This document shows, in pieces, positions 35,543 through 44,208 of a DNA stretch of 64,000 nt; position 1 is the first letter of the stretch, and every line of letters begins with the position of its first letter. The notes beneath the pieces are model-generated. The model ran no database searches and had not been told where the DNA came from. It saw nothing but the letters and a program-made list of their open reading frames with translations. The translations under genes were made by a program, and so were the position numbers. Origin of the DNA: Ancylobacter sp. SL191 (GTDB lineage Bacteria; Pseudomonadota; Alphaproteobacteria; Rhizobiales; Xanthobacteraceae); contig NZ_CP113056.1 in assembly GCF_026625645.1 (NCBI RefSeq), forward strand, positions 1,959,001-2,023,000, written 5' to 3'.

Positions 35543-35608
35543 TAGAAGCCCCCGCTCTCTTAGGCGGTCAGTCGACCTTATCCGGGTAGCGAGTGCAATG
35601 AAAATTGC

Positions 35609-35637
35609 ATGACAAACCCATCCGTCTCGCGTATACG
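35609..35637 (+). promoter_or_regulatory. Candidate rplS promoter with adjoining inverted repeat
   Basis: ATGACA (35609-35614), 17 bases and TATACG (35632-35637) look like a promoter about 90 bases before rplS. A perfect 6-base inverted repeat (TGCAAT/ATTGCA, 35594-35609) overlaps its upstream edge. The insertion of the DUF1036 gene would make a private rplS promoter necessary. Confidence 0.45.
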
Positions 35638-35723
35638 GCGCGCCGTCACTACCAAACTGACAACAGCAAGATGCGAGCGGCAGGGTTTGACGTCCCGCAG
35701 CCGACCTCGCCTGAGGTGATAAC

Positions 35724-36122
35724 ATGGTCGATATCATTAAAGAGCTCGATGACGAGCAGGCCGCCAAGCTGGCCGCCGTCCGCGCCATTCCCGACTTCCA
35801 GCCCGGCGACACGGTGATCGTGAACGTCAAGGTGAAGGAAGGCGAGCGCACCCGCGTGCAGGCCTATGAAGGTGTCGTGATCGCCCGCAATGGCGGCGGC
35901 ATCAATGAGAGCTTCACCGTCCGCAAGATTTCCTATGGCGAGGGCGTCGAGCGCGTCTTCCCGGTCTACTCGCCGAACATCGACAGCCTCAAGGTTGTCC
36001 GTCGCGGCAAGGTGCGTCGCGCCAAGCTGTATTACCTGCGCGACCGTCGCGGCAAGTCGGCCCGTATCGCCGAGCGTCAGGACAAGAACAAGGGCAAGAA
36101 GGCCCCCGTCGCCGCCGAGTGA
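35724..36122 (+). CDS. rplS: 50S ribosomal protein L19
   Basis: L19 sits at the subunit interface. The 132-residue protein has the conserved core [36 protein letters not shown] and [29 protein letters not shown]. The C terminus is Lys-rich. It ends the ffh-rpsP-rimM-trmD-rplS cluster and is followed by a strong terminator. Confidence 0.97.
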   Translation: MVDIIKELDDEQAAKLAAVRAIPDFQPGDTVIVNVKVKEGERTRVQAYEGVVIARNGGGINESFTVRKISYGEGVERVFPVYSPNIDSLKVVRRGKVRRAKLYYLRDRRGKSARIAERQDKNKGKKAPVAAE

Positions 36123-36158
36123 TCGGCACGACCGGGCGGGCGCTTCGCCTGCGAAAAG

Positions 36159-36187
36159 AAAAGCCGGGGCTCGCCCCGGCTTTTTTG
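36159..36187 (+). terminator. Rho-independent terminator after rplS
   Basis: AAAAGCCGGGGC and GCCCCGGCTTTTTT form a strong hairpin with a T run, 36 bases after the rplS stop. Confidence 0.9.
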
Positions 36188-36207
36188 TTGCTTGGACGGG
36201 CGTGGGT

Positions 36208-36963
36208 TCAGATCGCCTGGCCGCCGGAGACCTCGATGCGCTGGGCGTTGACCCAGCGGTTGGCCGGGGTGAGCAGGCTCGCCACCATCGGCCCGATATC
36301 ATCGGCGACGCCGACGCGCCCGAGCGCGGTGATGCCGGCGATGAATCGGTTGATCTCGGCATTGTCGCGCACCGCGCCGCCGCCGAAATCGGTCTCGATC
36401 GCGCCGGGCGCCACCGTGTTCACCGCGATGCCGCGCGCGCCCAGCTCCTTGGCGAGATAGCGCGTCAGCACCTCCACCGCGCCCTTCATGGCCGCATAGG
36501 CGGCATAGCCGGGATAGGCGAAGCGGGTGAGGCCCGAGGAGAAATTCACGATGCGCCCGCCATCGGCGATGAGCGGCAGCAGCGTCTGGGTGAGGAAGAA
36601 CACGCCCTTGAGGTGGACGTCGACCAGCCGGTCGAACTGCGCTTCGGTCGTCTCGGCAATGGCGGCATAATCACCATGGCCGGCATTGTTGACGAGGTGG
36701 TCGAAGGTCTCGCGGCCGAACGTCTCTTTGAGCGCCGCGCGCAGGCGGGCGGTGAAGTCGGGGAACCCGGCGACCTTGCCGGTGTCGAGCTGCAGCGCCA
36801 CCGCCTTGCGGCCGAGCGCCTCGATCTCGCTGACGGCGGCGCGAGCGTCCTCGGCGCGGCTCTGATAGGTCAGCACGACATCGCCGCCCTGCCGGGCGAT
36901 GGCGAGAGCGGTGTTGCGGCCGAGGCCACGGCTGCCGCCGGTGATGAGGGTGATCGTGGTCAT
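36208..36963 (-). CDS. Short-chain dehydrogenase/reductase
   Basis: The 251-residue classical SDR has TGGSRGLG at the N-terminus for NAD(P) binding, NNAGHG, the catalytic Ser in NFSSG and the YxxxK pair in AYAAMKGA. The substrate is not evident. Start ATG 36963 is chosen because it begins ITLITGGSRGLG. It is divergent from an AraC-type regulator with 132 bases between them, so the regulator probably controls it. Confidence 0.92.
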   Translation of the reverse strand: MTTITLITGGSRGLGRNTALAIARQGGDVVLTYQSRAEDARAAVSEIEALGRKAVALQLDTGKVAGFPDFTARLRAALKETFGRETFDHLVNNAGHGDYAAIAETTEAQFDRLVDVHLKGVFFLTQTLLPLIADGGRIVNFSSGLTRFAYPGYAAYAAMKGAVEVLTRYLAKELGARGIAVNTVAPGAIETDFGGGAVRDNAEINRFIAGITALGRVGVADDIGPMVASLLTPANRWVNAQRIEVSGGQAI

Positions 36964-37095
36964 ATCCGTCTCCTGTCGGTGGGATGGTCCAGATATGGAA
37001 CGCGCGACGCGGCAGGTTTTGCCGGATGGCCGAGACTTCTTGCCTGATTCTCCAAAGTGAGTAGCCACACGGCTCGACTGCGCTAGGATGGGGAC

Positions 37096-37998
37096 ATGAC
37101 GCAGCCCATCGACACCTCGCTTCTCGACGCCGTGGCGCGCCATGGCCGGCTTTACGCGGATGCGGAGGGGCTCGCCCCGACGCCCATCCCCGCCTTGAAG
37201 ATTTTCCGCGTGTCGGCGCCGGAAGGCATGACCCACGCCATTGCTCGCCCGCTGGTCTGTCTGGTGGTGCAGGGCGGCAAGCAGGTGACGCAGGGCGCGC
37301 GGAGCCATGAGTTCGGCGCAGGCGACACGCTGCTCATCTCGGCGGATGTGCCCATCGTCAGCCAGATCACCAAAGCCAGCCAGGCCGCGCCCTACCTGTC
37401 GTTGGTGCTGGAACTCGATCCGGTGCTGATCGCGGAACTGGCCGGCGAGATGAAGCCGGCTGAGATGTCCGACGGGATGCCCGTGCGGGTTGACACCACC
37501 GACGCGGAAGTCGCCGACGCGGCGCTGCGGTTGATGCGCTTGCTCGATCGTCCGGCGGCCCTTCCGGTGCTGCAGGCCCAGCTTGTCCGCGAGATGCATT
37601 ACTGGCTGCTGATGGGACGCCACGGGTCGGCGATCCGCCGTCTTGGATGGCCGGACAGCCATGCGCGGCGGATCGGGCGGGCGGTGGCGCTGTTGCGGGC
37701 GGAGTTTAATCGCCCCATCGGCGTGGAGCGGCTGGCGGCGGAGGCGGGAATGAGCGTCTCGTCCTTCCACCATCATTTCCGGGCCGTGACCTCGCTGACG
37801 CCGCTGCAGTTCCACAAGCAGCTCCGGCTCATCGAGGCGCGGCGGCTGATGGCGGCGGAGGGGCTGGCGGCGGGTCGCGCGGCCTTCGCCGTCGGCTATG
37901 AAAGCGTGCCGCACTTCACCCGTGACTATGCGCGCCTGTTTGGCCTGCCGCCGGGGCGCGACATGAAGGCGGCGCGTGAGGGGGCGCGGGCGGCCTGA
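37096..37998 (+). CDS. AraC family transcriptional regulator
   Basis: The 300-residue protein has an N-terminal AraC_N-type cupin domain (about 10-170: RPLVCLVVQGGKQV) and a C-terminal HTH_18 domain (about 195-290) with MSVSSFHHHFRAVTSLTPLQFHKQLRL and the second helix region ending FGLPPGRD. The AraC_N family often regulates a neighbouring reductase gene; here that is the divergent SDR. The inducer cannot be named. Confidence 0.92.
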   Translation: MTQPIDTSLLDAVARHGRLYADAEGLAPTPIPALKIFRVSAPEGMTHAIARPLVCLVVQGGKQVTQGARSHEFGAGDTLLISADVPIVSQITKASQAAPYLSLVLELDPVLIAELAGEMKPAEMSDGMPVRVDTTDAEVADAALRLMRLLDRPAALPVLQAQLVREMHYWLLMGRHGSAIRRLGWPDSHARRIGRAVALLRAEFNRPIGVERLAAEAGMSVSSFHHHFRAVTSLTPLQFHKQLRLIEARRLMAAEGLAAGRAAFAVGYESVPHFTRDYARLFGLPPGRDMKAAREGARAA

Positions 37999-38010
37999 GG
38001 TCGTCCGCCG

Positions 38011-38262
38011 TCAGCAATCCTTGATATGGTGGACGCGGGTGTTGGTCTGCTGCTCGACGATGAGCGTGCCGTCACCCAACACGGCGGCGTGCATGATGGT
38101 GGTGAAATCCGGCTTGCGCATGGGGCAGGTGATGAGTTCGGCCTTCTTGGTCGGTTCGATCACCGGCGGCGGAGACGTGACCTCGATGCGGTTACGCGCC
38201 TCGACAGCCGCGACCAGCGCGCCCACCGCCGCAACAATGAGGGCAATGTCCGTGATGCGCAT
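38011..38262 (-). CDS. Small membrane-anchored hypothetical protein
   Basis: The 83-residue product begins with a hydrophobic segment (ITDIALIVAAVGALVAAVEA, about 3-22), followed by a periplasmic part with two cysteines (in ITCPMR and the C-terminal KDC). I do not recognise a family. It converges on the AraC gene, 12 bases from its stop. An AT-rich region with two palindromes lies upstream, which could be its promoter. Confidence 0.6.
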   Translation of the reverse strand: MRITDIALIVAAVGALVAAVEARNRIEVTSPPPVIEPTKKAELITCPMRKPDFTTIMHAAVLGDGTLIVEQQTNTRVHHIKDC

Positions 38263-38799
38263 GGGGGTTCTCCCGCTTCTTCCGTATCAAGGTAACGTAA
38301 CGTCTCTGCTTTTTCCAAGATCATTTACGTAGGGTAACAGCGGAATATATCCGCTTCGGCAGCGAATATTCTGGAATAATTTATCCCAGAGCTATGCGGG
38401 CACTTGAAAGGTTCGGCTGGCCGGCCGTGCCTCACGCGTTCGTGCGGCGCGGCGGCGGAGGGCGCCGCGCGCGGCGATTGTTCCGGCCGACGAGACTTGC
38501 TAGAAGAGTTCCATGAACAGCAGGACCGGCATCATTGAGGGTGTGCACCGGGGCGCGGATATCTCCGACGCCAGCGATGCCGCGCGCCCGGATGCCGCGC
38601 GTCCCGAGGCCCGCCGCCGCCTGCCGACCACGATCGGTTTCGCCGCCGTGCCCGACCATGTCCGCCTGCCGGCGCGCTTCTTCGGCCGCTTCACCGCCTG
38701 CGCGGTCGCCGGGCTTAGCTGAGCGCCGCCCGGAGCCTGTCGCGCTCCCGGCCGCGCTGCGAGCCATCCTGCCCCATTCTTCTCAGTTGAGACGCCGAA
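38263..38799. other. Leader region before leuC with an AT-rich island and two palindromes
   Basis: The 537-base gap contains an AT-rich island at about 38290-38395, sharply different from the surrounding GC. Two inverted repeats lie in it: AGCGGA/TCCGCT with centre ATATA (38339-38355) and CTGGAATAA/TTATCCCAG with one mismatch and a one-base centre (38371-38389). The rest is GC-rich without a convincing gene; a 69-codon frame at 38513 has little to support it. It may hold the promoters of leuC and of the minus-strand small gene. Confidence 0.5.
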
Positions 38800-40221
38800 A
38801 TGAGCACGTCCGCGCCGCGTACCCTGTACGACAAGATCTTCGACGACCATGTGGTGGACCGTCAGGAGGACGGCACTTGCCTCCTCTATATCGACCGCCA
38901 TCTGGTGCATGAGGTGACCAGCCCGCAGGCCTTCGAGGGCCTGCGCCTCGCCGGCCGCAAGGTCCATGCGCCTTCCAAGACGCTGGCGGTGGTCGACCAC
39001 AACGTGCCGACCAGCGACCGCCGCTTCGGCATCGACGATCCCGAGAGCCGCACCCAGGTCGAGACGCTGGCCGAGAACGCCCGCGACTTCGGCGTCGAAT
39101 ATTTCAACGAACTCGACAAGCGTCAGGGCATCGTCCACGTCATCGGCCCGGAGCAGGGCTTCACCCTGCCGGGAACGACCATTGTGTGCGGCGACAGCCA
39201 CACCTCGACCCATGGCGCCTTCGGCGCGCTCGCCCATGGCATCGGCACCTCGGAGGTCGAGCATGTGCTCGCCACCCAGACGCTGATCCAGAAGAAGAGC
39301 AAGAACATGCGCGTCAGCGTCGACGGCAAGCTGCCGGAGGGCGTGACCGCCAAGGACGTGACGCTGGCCATCATCGGCGTGACCGGCACGGCCGGCGGCA
39401 CCGGCTATGTCATCGAGTATTCCGGCGAGGTGTTCCGCAACCTCTCCATGGAAGGCCGCATGACGGTCTGCAACATGTCCATCGAGGGCGGGGCCCGCGC
39501 CGGCATGGTGGCGCCCGACGAGACCACCTATGCCTATGTGAAGGACCGCCCGCGCGCGCCCAAGGGCGCCGCCTGGGACGCCGCGCGTCGTTATTGGGAC
39601 ACGCTGCGCACCGATGAGGGCGCGTTCTTCGACAAAGAAATCCGCCTCGACGGCGCCTCACTGCCGCCCATCGTCTCCTGGGGCACGAGCCCCGAGGATG
39701 TGATCTCGGTCGAGGGCCTCGTGCCCGACCCGGAGCTGATCGACGACGAGGGCAAGCGCGAGGCGAAGAAGCGCGCGCTCGCCTATATGGGCCTCGCGGC
39801 CGGGACGAAGATCACCGACATCGCCATCGACAAGGTGTTCATCGGCTCCTGCACCAATGCCCGCATCGAGGATCTGCGCGCCGCCGCGCGCATTCTCGAT
39901 GGCCACAAGATCCGTGAGGGCGTGTCCGGCATGGTGGTGCCGGGTTCGGGGCTGGTGAAGCTGCAGGCCGAGGCCGAGGGGCTGGACGCCATCTTCAAGG
40001 CTGCCGGCTTCGACTGGCGCGAGCCGGGCTGCTCCATGTGCCTCGGAATGAACGCCGACAAGCTGAAGCCCGAGGAGCGCTGCGCCTCGACCTCGAACCG
40101 CAATTTCGAGGGCCGTCAGGGCTACAAGGCGCGCACGCACCTCGTCTCCCCGGCGATGGCGGCGGCGGCGGCGATTGCCGGCCATTTCGTCGACATCCGC
40201 CAATGGCCCGTGAAGGGCTGA
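38800..40221 (+). CDS. leuC: 3-isopropylmalate dehydratase large subunit
   Basis: LeuC with LeuD isomerises 2-isopropylmalate to 3-isopropylmalate in leucine synthesis, using a 4Fe-4S cluster. The 473-residue protein has the aconitase-family motifs [28 protein letters not shown] and the cluster Cys pair in GCSMCLGMN. The start ATG begins [17 protein letters not shown], as in homologues. leuD is found 1.3 kb downstream rather than adjacent. Confidence 0.97.
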   Translation: MSTSAPRTLYDKIFDDHVVDRQEDGTCLLYIDRHLVHEVTSPQAFEGLRLAGRKVHAPSKTLAVVDHNVPTSDRRFGIDDPESRTQVETLAENARDFGVEYFNELDKRQGIVHVIGPEQGFTLPGTTIVCGDSHTSTHGAFGALAHGIGTSEVEHVLATQTLIQKKSKNMRVSVDGKLPEGVTAKDVTLAIIGVTGTAGGTGYVIEYSGEVFRNLSMEGRMTVCNMSIEGGARAGMVAPDETTYAYVKDRPRAPKGAAWDAARRYWDTLRTDEGAFFDKEIRLDGASLPPIVSWGTSPEDVISVEGLVPDPELIDDEGKREAKKRALAYMGLAAGTKITDIAIDKVFIGSCTNARIEDLRAAARILDGHKIREGVSGMVVPGSGLVKLQAEAEGLDAIFKAAGFDWREPGCSMCLGMNADKLKPEERCASTSNRNFEGRQGYKARTHLVSPAMAAAAAIAGHFVDIRQWPVKG

Positions 40222-40233
40222 GGCGGCAGCGAC

Positions 40234-40368
40234 GTGGCGCATTCGCCCTTCACCGATCCGCCGGACAACGACCCCATGGAAGTGTGGGGCCGGCGGATCG
40301 GGCGCGGGCTGGCGGTGGTCGCCGCGCTCGGCCTCGGCCTGTGGCTCATCGCCACCTATCTGAGATGA
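40234..40368 (+). CDS. Small single-pass membrane protein after leuC
   Basis: This 44-residue gene starts at GTG 40234, 12 bases after leuC. The product has a hydrophobic segment at the C terminus (about 26-43: LAVVAALGLGLWLIATY) preceded by a short Pro/Asp-rich N terminus and the WGRRIGRG stretch. The next gene begins four bases after its stop, which supports it as a real member of a leuC operon. Function unknown. Confidence 0.6.
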   Translation: MAHSPFTDPPDNDPMEVWGRRIGRGLAVVAALGLGLWLIATYLR

Positions 40369-40372
40369 CCGC

Positions 40373-40816
40373 ATGAGCACGTTTGTGAGCACCCTTGCCC
40401 CCGACGACGCCACCGCCTGGGCCGCCGCCAGTGCCCCCTCTCTGGCGCTGATGGAGGTGATGGCCGAGGAAGCCTATGGGCGCCTGCCCGAGAGCTTCCG
40501 CGCTCTGTGCGGCAATCTCGTCATCCGGGTCGAGGATTTCCCGACGGACGAGGTGCAGGAGGAGATGGAGGCGGAAAGCCCGTTCGATCTCCTCGGCCTG
40601 TTCCAGGGCATTGGCCTTGCGCAGGGTTATGAGACCGTGACGGGCGTGCTGCCCAACATGATCTTCCTCTATCGCCGGCCCATTCTCGATTACTGGGCCG
40701 AGCATGAGGAGACGCTGGGCGCCGTTGTCACTCATGTGCTGGTGCACGAGATCGGCCACCATTTCGGCCTGTTGGACGAGGACATGGAGGCGATCGAGGC
40801 GGCCGCGGATACGTAG
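40373..40816 (+). CDS. Minimal gluzincin-type metallopeptidase
   Basis: The 147-residue protein ends with the zinc site HEIGHHFGLLDED (His125, Glu126, His129, Asp135), the pattern of the zincin_1 (PF06262) minimal metallopeptidase family. The N-terminal part includes RVEDFPTDEVQEEM. Such proteins are small cytoplasmic zincins of unknown substrate. It starts four bases after the small membrane gene in the stretch between leuC and leuD. Confidence 0.9.
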   Translation: MSTFVSTLAPDDATAWAAASAPSLALMEVMAEEAYGRLPESFRALCGNLVIRVEDFPTDEVQEEMEAESPFDLLGLFQGIGLAQGYETVTGVLPNMIFLYRRPILDYWAEHEETLGAVVTHVLVHEIGHHFGLLDEDMEAIEAAADT

Positions 40817-40846
40817 GTAAACTCATTCGAACGGCTCCCTCGCAAG

Positions 40847-40863
40847 ATTAGAGTAAATCTAAT
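40847..40863. promoter_or_regulatory. Inverted repeat in the cytochrome b561 leader
   Basis: ATTAGA and TCTAAT are perfect 6-base arms with a 5-base AT-rich centre, 15 bases before the cytochrome b561 start. An overlapping pair AGATT/AATCT (40845-40860) gives alternative pairing. The composition is unlike the neighbourhood. It could be an operator covering the promoter; which regulator binds is unknown. Confidence 0.45.
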
Positions 40864-40878
40864 TTTGGAGGGGGTTCC

Positions 40879-41439
40879 ATGAGCCAGCCGCTCGCATCCA
40901 TGTCCGCCGTGCATCATTACAGCGTGCCGCTGCGGTCTCTCCATTGGCTGACGGTGATCGCCATCATCGTGGTCTACGGAGTGACCTATCTCGAAGACCT
41001 GTTCGAGCGGGGTTCTGCCGGGCGGGCCTATGTGTGGTGGACCCATATCTCGATGGGTCTGACGATTCTCGGCCTCGTTGCGTTGCGCGTCGCGTTCCGC
41101 ATCGCCGGGCCGGTGCCGCCGCCCTCGGCGGCCCTGTCGCGGCCGGTTCATCTGGCCTCGAGCGTGGTTCACGTGCTGCTCTATGCGCTTCTGGTCGTCA
41201 CTCCGCTTGTCGGCATCTATCTCGCCTTCCTGCGCGGCAACGAGGTGACGTTCTTCGGTCTGTTCACAATCCCCGCCCCCATCGCGGTGGATCGCGAGGC
41301 GGCCCGGCCGGTGCAGGAGGTGCATGAGGTGCTGGCCAATGGGCTGGTCATCCTCGCGACGCTGCATGCGGTTGCGGCGCTGGCGCATCATTTCGTCCTG
41401 AAGGACGACGTGCTGCGCCGGATGCTGCCGGTCCGCTGA
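40879..41439 (+). CDS. Cytochrome b561 family protein
   Basis: The 186-residue membrane protein has four hydrophobic segments and the paired histidines expected for two haem b groups: LRSLHWL near residue 22, WWTHISMG around 55, VVHVLLY around 98 and LHAVAALAHHFVL near the end. Bacterial members move electrons between quinones and periplasmic partners or remove superoxide. The strong GGAGGGGG ribosome site precedes the ATG. Confidence 0.9.
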   Translation: MSQPLASMSAVHHYSVPLRSLHWLTVIAIIVVYGVTYLEDLFERGSAGRAYVWWTHISMGLTILGLVALRVAFRIAGPVPPPSAALSRPVHLASSVVHVLLYALLVVTPLVGIYLAFLRGNEVTFFGLFTIPAPIAVDREAARPVQEVHEVLANGLVILATLHAVAALAHHFVLKDDVLRRMLPVR

Positions 41440-41538
41440 GCGCGAGGGGCCGGGCGCGCGGCCGGCGCGGTGTGTTATGGAGGGCGGGAATTGACGGCTG
41501 GCGGCCATTGGCTGCCAGTCGGACGAAGGAGGAACCGC

Positions 41539-42144
41539 GTGGACAAGTTCACCACCCTGAGCGGCATCGCTGCGCCGCTGCATCTGGTCAATGTCGACAC
41601 CGACATGATCATCCCCAAGCAGTATCTGAAGACAATCAAGCGCACGGGCCTCGGCACCGGCCTGTTCTCGGAGCTGCGCTACAAGGATGACGGTTCGGAC
41701 AACCCGGATTTCGTGCTGAACAAGCCGTCCTATAAGGGCGCGAGCATCCTCATCGCCGGCGATAATTTCGGCTGCGGCTCCTCGCGCGAGCACGCGCCCT
41801 GGGCGCTGCTCGACTTCGGCATTCGCTGCGTCATCTCCACGTCCTTCGCCGACATTTTCTACAATAACTGCTTCAAGAACGGCATCTTGCCGATCGTGGT
41901 GACGCCGGAGCAGCTCGAGGCGCTGTTCGACGACGCCTCGCGCGGCGCCAATGCGCGCGTGACGGTCGACCTTGAGAGCCAGACCATCACCGGCCCGGAT
42001 GGCGGCACGATCTCCTTCGAGGTCGATCCGTTCCGCAAACACTGCCTGCTGAACGGCCTCGACGATATCGGCCTCACCCAGGTGAAGGCCGACAAGATCG
42101 CCACCTACGAATCGAAGCTCGCCGACGAGCGCCCCTGGGCGTGA
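41539..42144 (+). CDS. leuD: 3-isopropylmalate dehydratase small subunit
   Basis: LeuD pairs with LeuC. The 201-residue protein starts at GTG 41539, preceded by GAAGGAGGAACCGC, and has [33 protein letters not shown] and [13 protein letters not shown]. Length and motifs fit the family. It is separated from leuC by a small membrane protein, a zinc protease and cytochrome b561. Confidence 0.97.
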   Translation: MDKFTTLSGIAAPLHLVNVDTDMIIPKQYLKTIKRTGLGTGLFSELRYKDDGSDNPDFVLNKPSYKGASILIAGDNFGCGSSREHAPWALLDFGIRCVISTSFADIFYNNCFKNGILPIVVTPEQLEALFDDASRGANARVTVDLESQTITGPDGGTISFEVDPFRKHCLLNGLDDIGLTQVKADKIATYESKLADERPWA

Positions 42145-42223
42145 GCGGCATGTTCGTCGTGCCTCCCTTATGCCCGGCCGCGCGCCGGGCATTCATGTCC
42201 TCAAGGGCCGCAAGAGCTGACTC

Positions 42224-42610
42224 ATGACCCAGCGCCGCCTGATCTCTTCCCACTCGGCCTTCGAGAAGGTGGCGGGCTATTCGCGGGCCGTCGTCGACGG
42301 GGACGACATCTTCGTCTCCGGCACCACCGGCTATGACTATGCCGCCATGGCGCTGCCGGAGGATCTGGTCGAGCAGACCCATGGCTGCTTCCGCAACATT
42401 GCGAGCGCGCTCGCCGAGGCGGAAGCCAGCCTCGATGACGTGGTGCGCGTGCGCTACATCATCACCCGCGCCGAATATGCCGAGACGGTGTTCCCGATCT
42501 TCGGGCAGTACTTCATCACCGCGCGCCCGGCGGCGACGCTGATCGTGGCCGGTCTGCTCCAGCCCGAAATGAAGATCGAGATCGAGGTCACCGCGCGACG
42601 GCGTCGCTAG
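42224..42610 (+). CDS. RidA family protein
   Basis: The 128-residue protein has the RidA/YjgF pattern: YSRAVVDGDDIFVSGTTGYD, the helical NIASALAEAEASLDDVVRVR and the RPAATLIVAGL segment. RidA proteins hydrolyse reactive enamines and imines from PLP enzymes, protecting amino-acid synthesis. It lies right after leuD, where relief of 2-aminoacrylate stress would make sense; it could equally be a paralogue with another role. Confidence 0.9.
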   Translation: MTQRRLISSHSAFEKVAGYSRAVVDGDDIFVSGTTGYDYAAMALPEDLVEQTHGCFRNIASALAEAEASLDDVVRVRYIITRAEYAETVFPIFGQYFITARPAATLIVAGLLQPEMKIEIEVTARRRR

Positions 42611-42662
42611 CGCTATTCCGCAGCGAGCCGAATAGGCCTTTACAGCGCGGCGTTCCGGGGGT

Positions 42663-42690
42663 GGAATCGTTCAAAACAAATGAACGTTCC
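42663..42690. promoter_or_regulatory. Inverted repeat just before the ribbon-helix-helix gene
   Basis: CGTTCA (42668-42673) and TGAACG (42681-42686) are perfect arms around AAACAAA, extended by GGAA and TTCC outside with one unpaired T. It also contains the palindrome GAACGTTC (42682-42689). It lies 13 to 40 bases before the ATG and overlaps the expected promoter, so self-regulation by the encoded DNA-binding protein is possible. Confidence 0.5.
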
Positions 42691-42702
42691 CGGGAGAACG
42701 CC

Positions 42703-43044
42703 ATGTGCCATATCTTTGCGGGCCAAGCGCCCGAGACCTATGAGGGCCAGACGCGCTCCGTGCGCATTGGCGGTCATTCCACCTCCATCCGGCTGGAAGC
42801 CGCCTTCTGGACCGTGCTGGAAGAGGTTGCCGCCCATCAGGGCATGAGTCTGGGCAAATTCGTCACCAGGCTGCATGACGAGGTGCTGGACCTGCATGGC
42901 GAGGTGCGCAACTTCGCCTCGCTGCTGCGCTGTTCCTGCCTGATCTACCTCGCTGAGGTCCGCCCCGCCGGCCGGCCGGCGGAGGTGGCGCGCGAGCGTT
43001 ATCTCTGCGAGAGCCGCCGCGTGCATCTGGAAGCGGCGGAGTAG
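42703..43044 (+). CDS. Ribbon-helix-helix (RHH_4) domain protein
   Basis: The 113-residue protein matches the alphaproteobacterial RHH_4 family: Cys2 near the start (CHIFAGQAPETYE), the ribbon TRSVRIGGHSTSIRLEAAFW and helices VLEEVAAHQGMSLGKFVTRLHDEV. The C-terminal part has extra Cys and Arg residues and is longer than the minimal domain. RHH proteins bind DNA as dimers. The ATG at 42703 has GGGAGAACG in front; an earlier start at 42661 is less likely. Confidence 0.85.
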   Translation: MCHIFAGQAPETYEGQTRSVRIGGHSTSIRLEAAFWTVLEEVAAHQGMSLGKFVTRLHDEVLDLHGEVRNFASLLRCSCLIYLAEVRPAGRPAEVARERYLCESRRVHLEAAE

Positions 43045-43170
43045 GCGCACGCGCCCGTGATGGGCGCGGTCGCCATGTGCTAGCAGCCTACCACCACCGC
43101 GCCTTTCTCCGGCCTAGCATCTCTCCCAGAGGCGGCAGTCGCGCCGCCGGAAGACAGGCCGGAGGAACAG

Positions 43171-43566
43171 GTGGCCAAGGCCATTCATTCGATGATCCGC
43201 GTGCTCGACGAGGCACGCTCGGTCGATTTCTATTCGCGCGCCTTCGGGCTCGCCATTGCCGATCGCTTCGCGTTCGACGGCTTCACCCTCATCTATCTGC
43301 GCAACGCCGACGCCGACTTCGAGGTCGAGCTGACGGTCAATCACGGCCGCACCGAGCCCTATGCGCTGGGCGACGGCTACGGGCACATCGCCTTTGCGGT
43401 GGATGATCTCGATGCCGAGCACGCGCGCTTCGTGGAAATCGGCCTCAATCCCAATCCGATCAAGGAGTTCTTCCGCGAGGGCGCGCTGCTGGCCAAGTTC
43501 TTCTTCGTCACCGATCCCGATGGTTACAAGATCGAGGTTTTGCAGAAGCACGGGCGCTACCGCTGA
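43171..43566 (+). CDS. VOC family / lactoylglutathione lyase-type protein
   Basis: The 131-residue protein has the paired beta-alpha-beta-beta units of the vicinal-oxygen-chelate fold: HSMIRVLDEARSVDFYSRAFG and GYGHIAFAVDDLDAEHARF, with metal residues His6, Glu (in FEVELTVN) and Glu near IEVLQK. The layout and length fit glyoxalase I, which turns methylglyoxal-glutathione hemithioacetal into lactoylglutathione. Start is GTG 43171 after GGAGGAACAG. GloB is in the window but 14 kb away. Confidence 0.88.
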   Translation: MAKAIHSMIRVLDEARSVDFYSRAFGLAIADRFAFDGFTLIYLRNADADFEVELTVNHGRTEPYALGDGYGHIAFAVDDLDAEHARFVEIGLNPNPIKEFFREGALLAKFFFVTDPDGYKIEVLQKHGRYR

Positions 43567-43656
43567 CATCGTGATGACGACCAGGCGCCGGCAACGCCAG
43601 ACGGCGCCGTCTGAGACTGAAGACTGCCAATACAAAAGAATATCCGGGAGGAAACA

Positions 43657-44193
43657 ATGACAACTCTGATCGACAGGCGAGGTCCGTCGCGCCGCGCCGT
43701 GCTGACGGGTCTCGGCGCCGCCGGCGCGCTCATGGTGAGCGGCGCGGCCGTGCTCAACCCGCGCGAGGCCTGGGGCCTTGAAGTCACCGCCTTGAAGCCC
43801 GAGACCATGCGCACGCTCATCGTCATGGCGCGCGATGTCTACCCGCATGACCGCATCCCGGATCGCTTCTACGCCATCGCCATGAAGCCCTACGAGACTG
43901 GTGCGGCGACCGACCCGGCGCTGAAGACGCTGGTGGAGGAGGGCGTCATCACTCTCGATACGCTCGCCAAGGCCAAGCACGGCGTTCCCTATGCCGATGT
44001 CGGCTGGGAGGAGCAGCGCGTCGCCATCCTGCGCCAGATCGAGGACGGCGCCTTCTTCCAGAAGGTGCGGGGCGGCCTCGTGGTCGGCCTCTACAACCAG
44101 GAAGATGTCTGGCCGATCTTCGGTTACGAGGGCTCCTCGGCCGACAAGGGCGGTTACATCGACCGCGGCTTCAACGATCTCGCCTGGCTGTGA
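43657..44193 (+). CDS. Tat-exported small subunit of an FAD-dependent dehydrogenase
   Basis: The 178-residue protein has a twin-arginine signal (SRRAVLTG with a hydrophobic stretch, about residues 11-32) and no redox motif. Its body (TMRTLIVMARDVYPHDRIPD) resembles the small, hitch-hiker subunits of gluconate/sorbitol/glucose dehydrogenases (PF13618-like), which carry the cofactor-loaded large subunit out through Tat. It lies 15 bases before the GMC gene. GGGAGG precedes the ATG. It probably acts as exporter and chaperone of the next protein. Confidence 0.8.
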   Translation: MTTLIDRRGPSRRAVLTGLGAAGALMVSGAAVLNPREAWGLEVTALKPETMRTLIVMARDVYPHDRIPDRFYAIAMKPYETGAATDPALKTLVEEGVITLDTLAKAKHGVPYADVGWEEQRVAILRQIEDGAFFQKVRGGLVVGLYNQEDVWPIFGYEGSSADKGGYIDRGFNDLAWL

Positions 44194-44208
44194 GGGGAGC
44201 ACCGAACC

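Noticed and set aside
38513..38722. Short frame of 69 codons before leuC
   Set aside because: No good ribosome site, Arg/Ala-rich composition and no conservation signal; also not a leucine-rich leader peptide.
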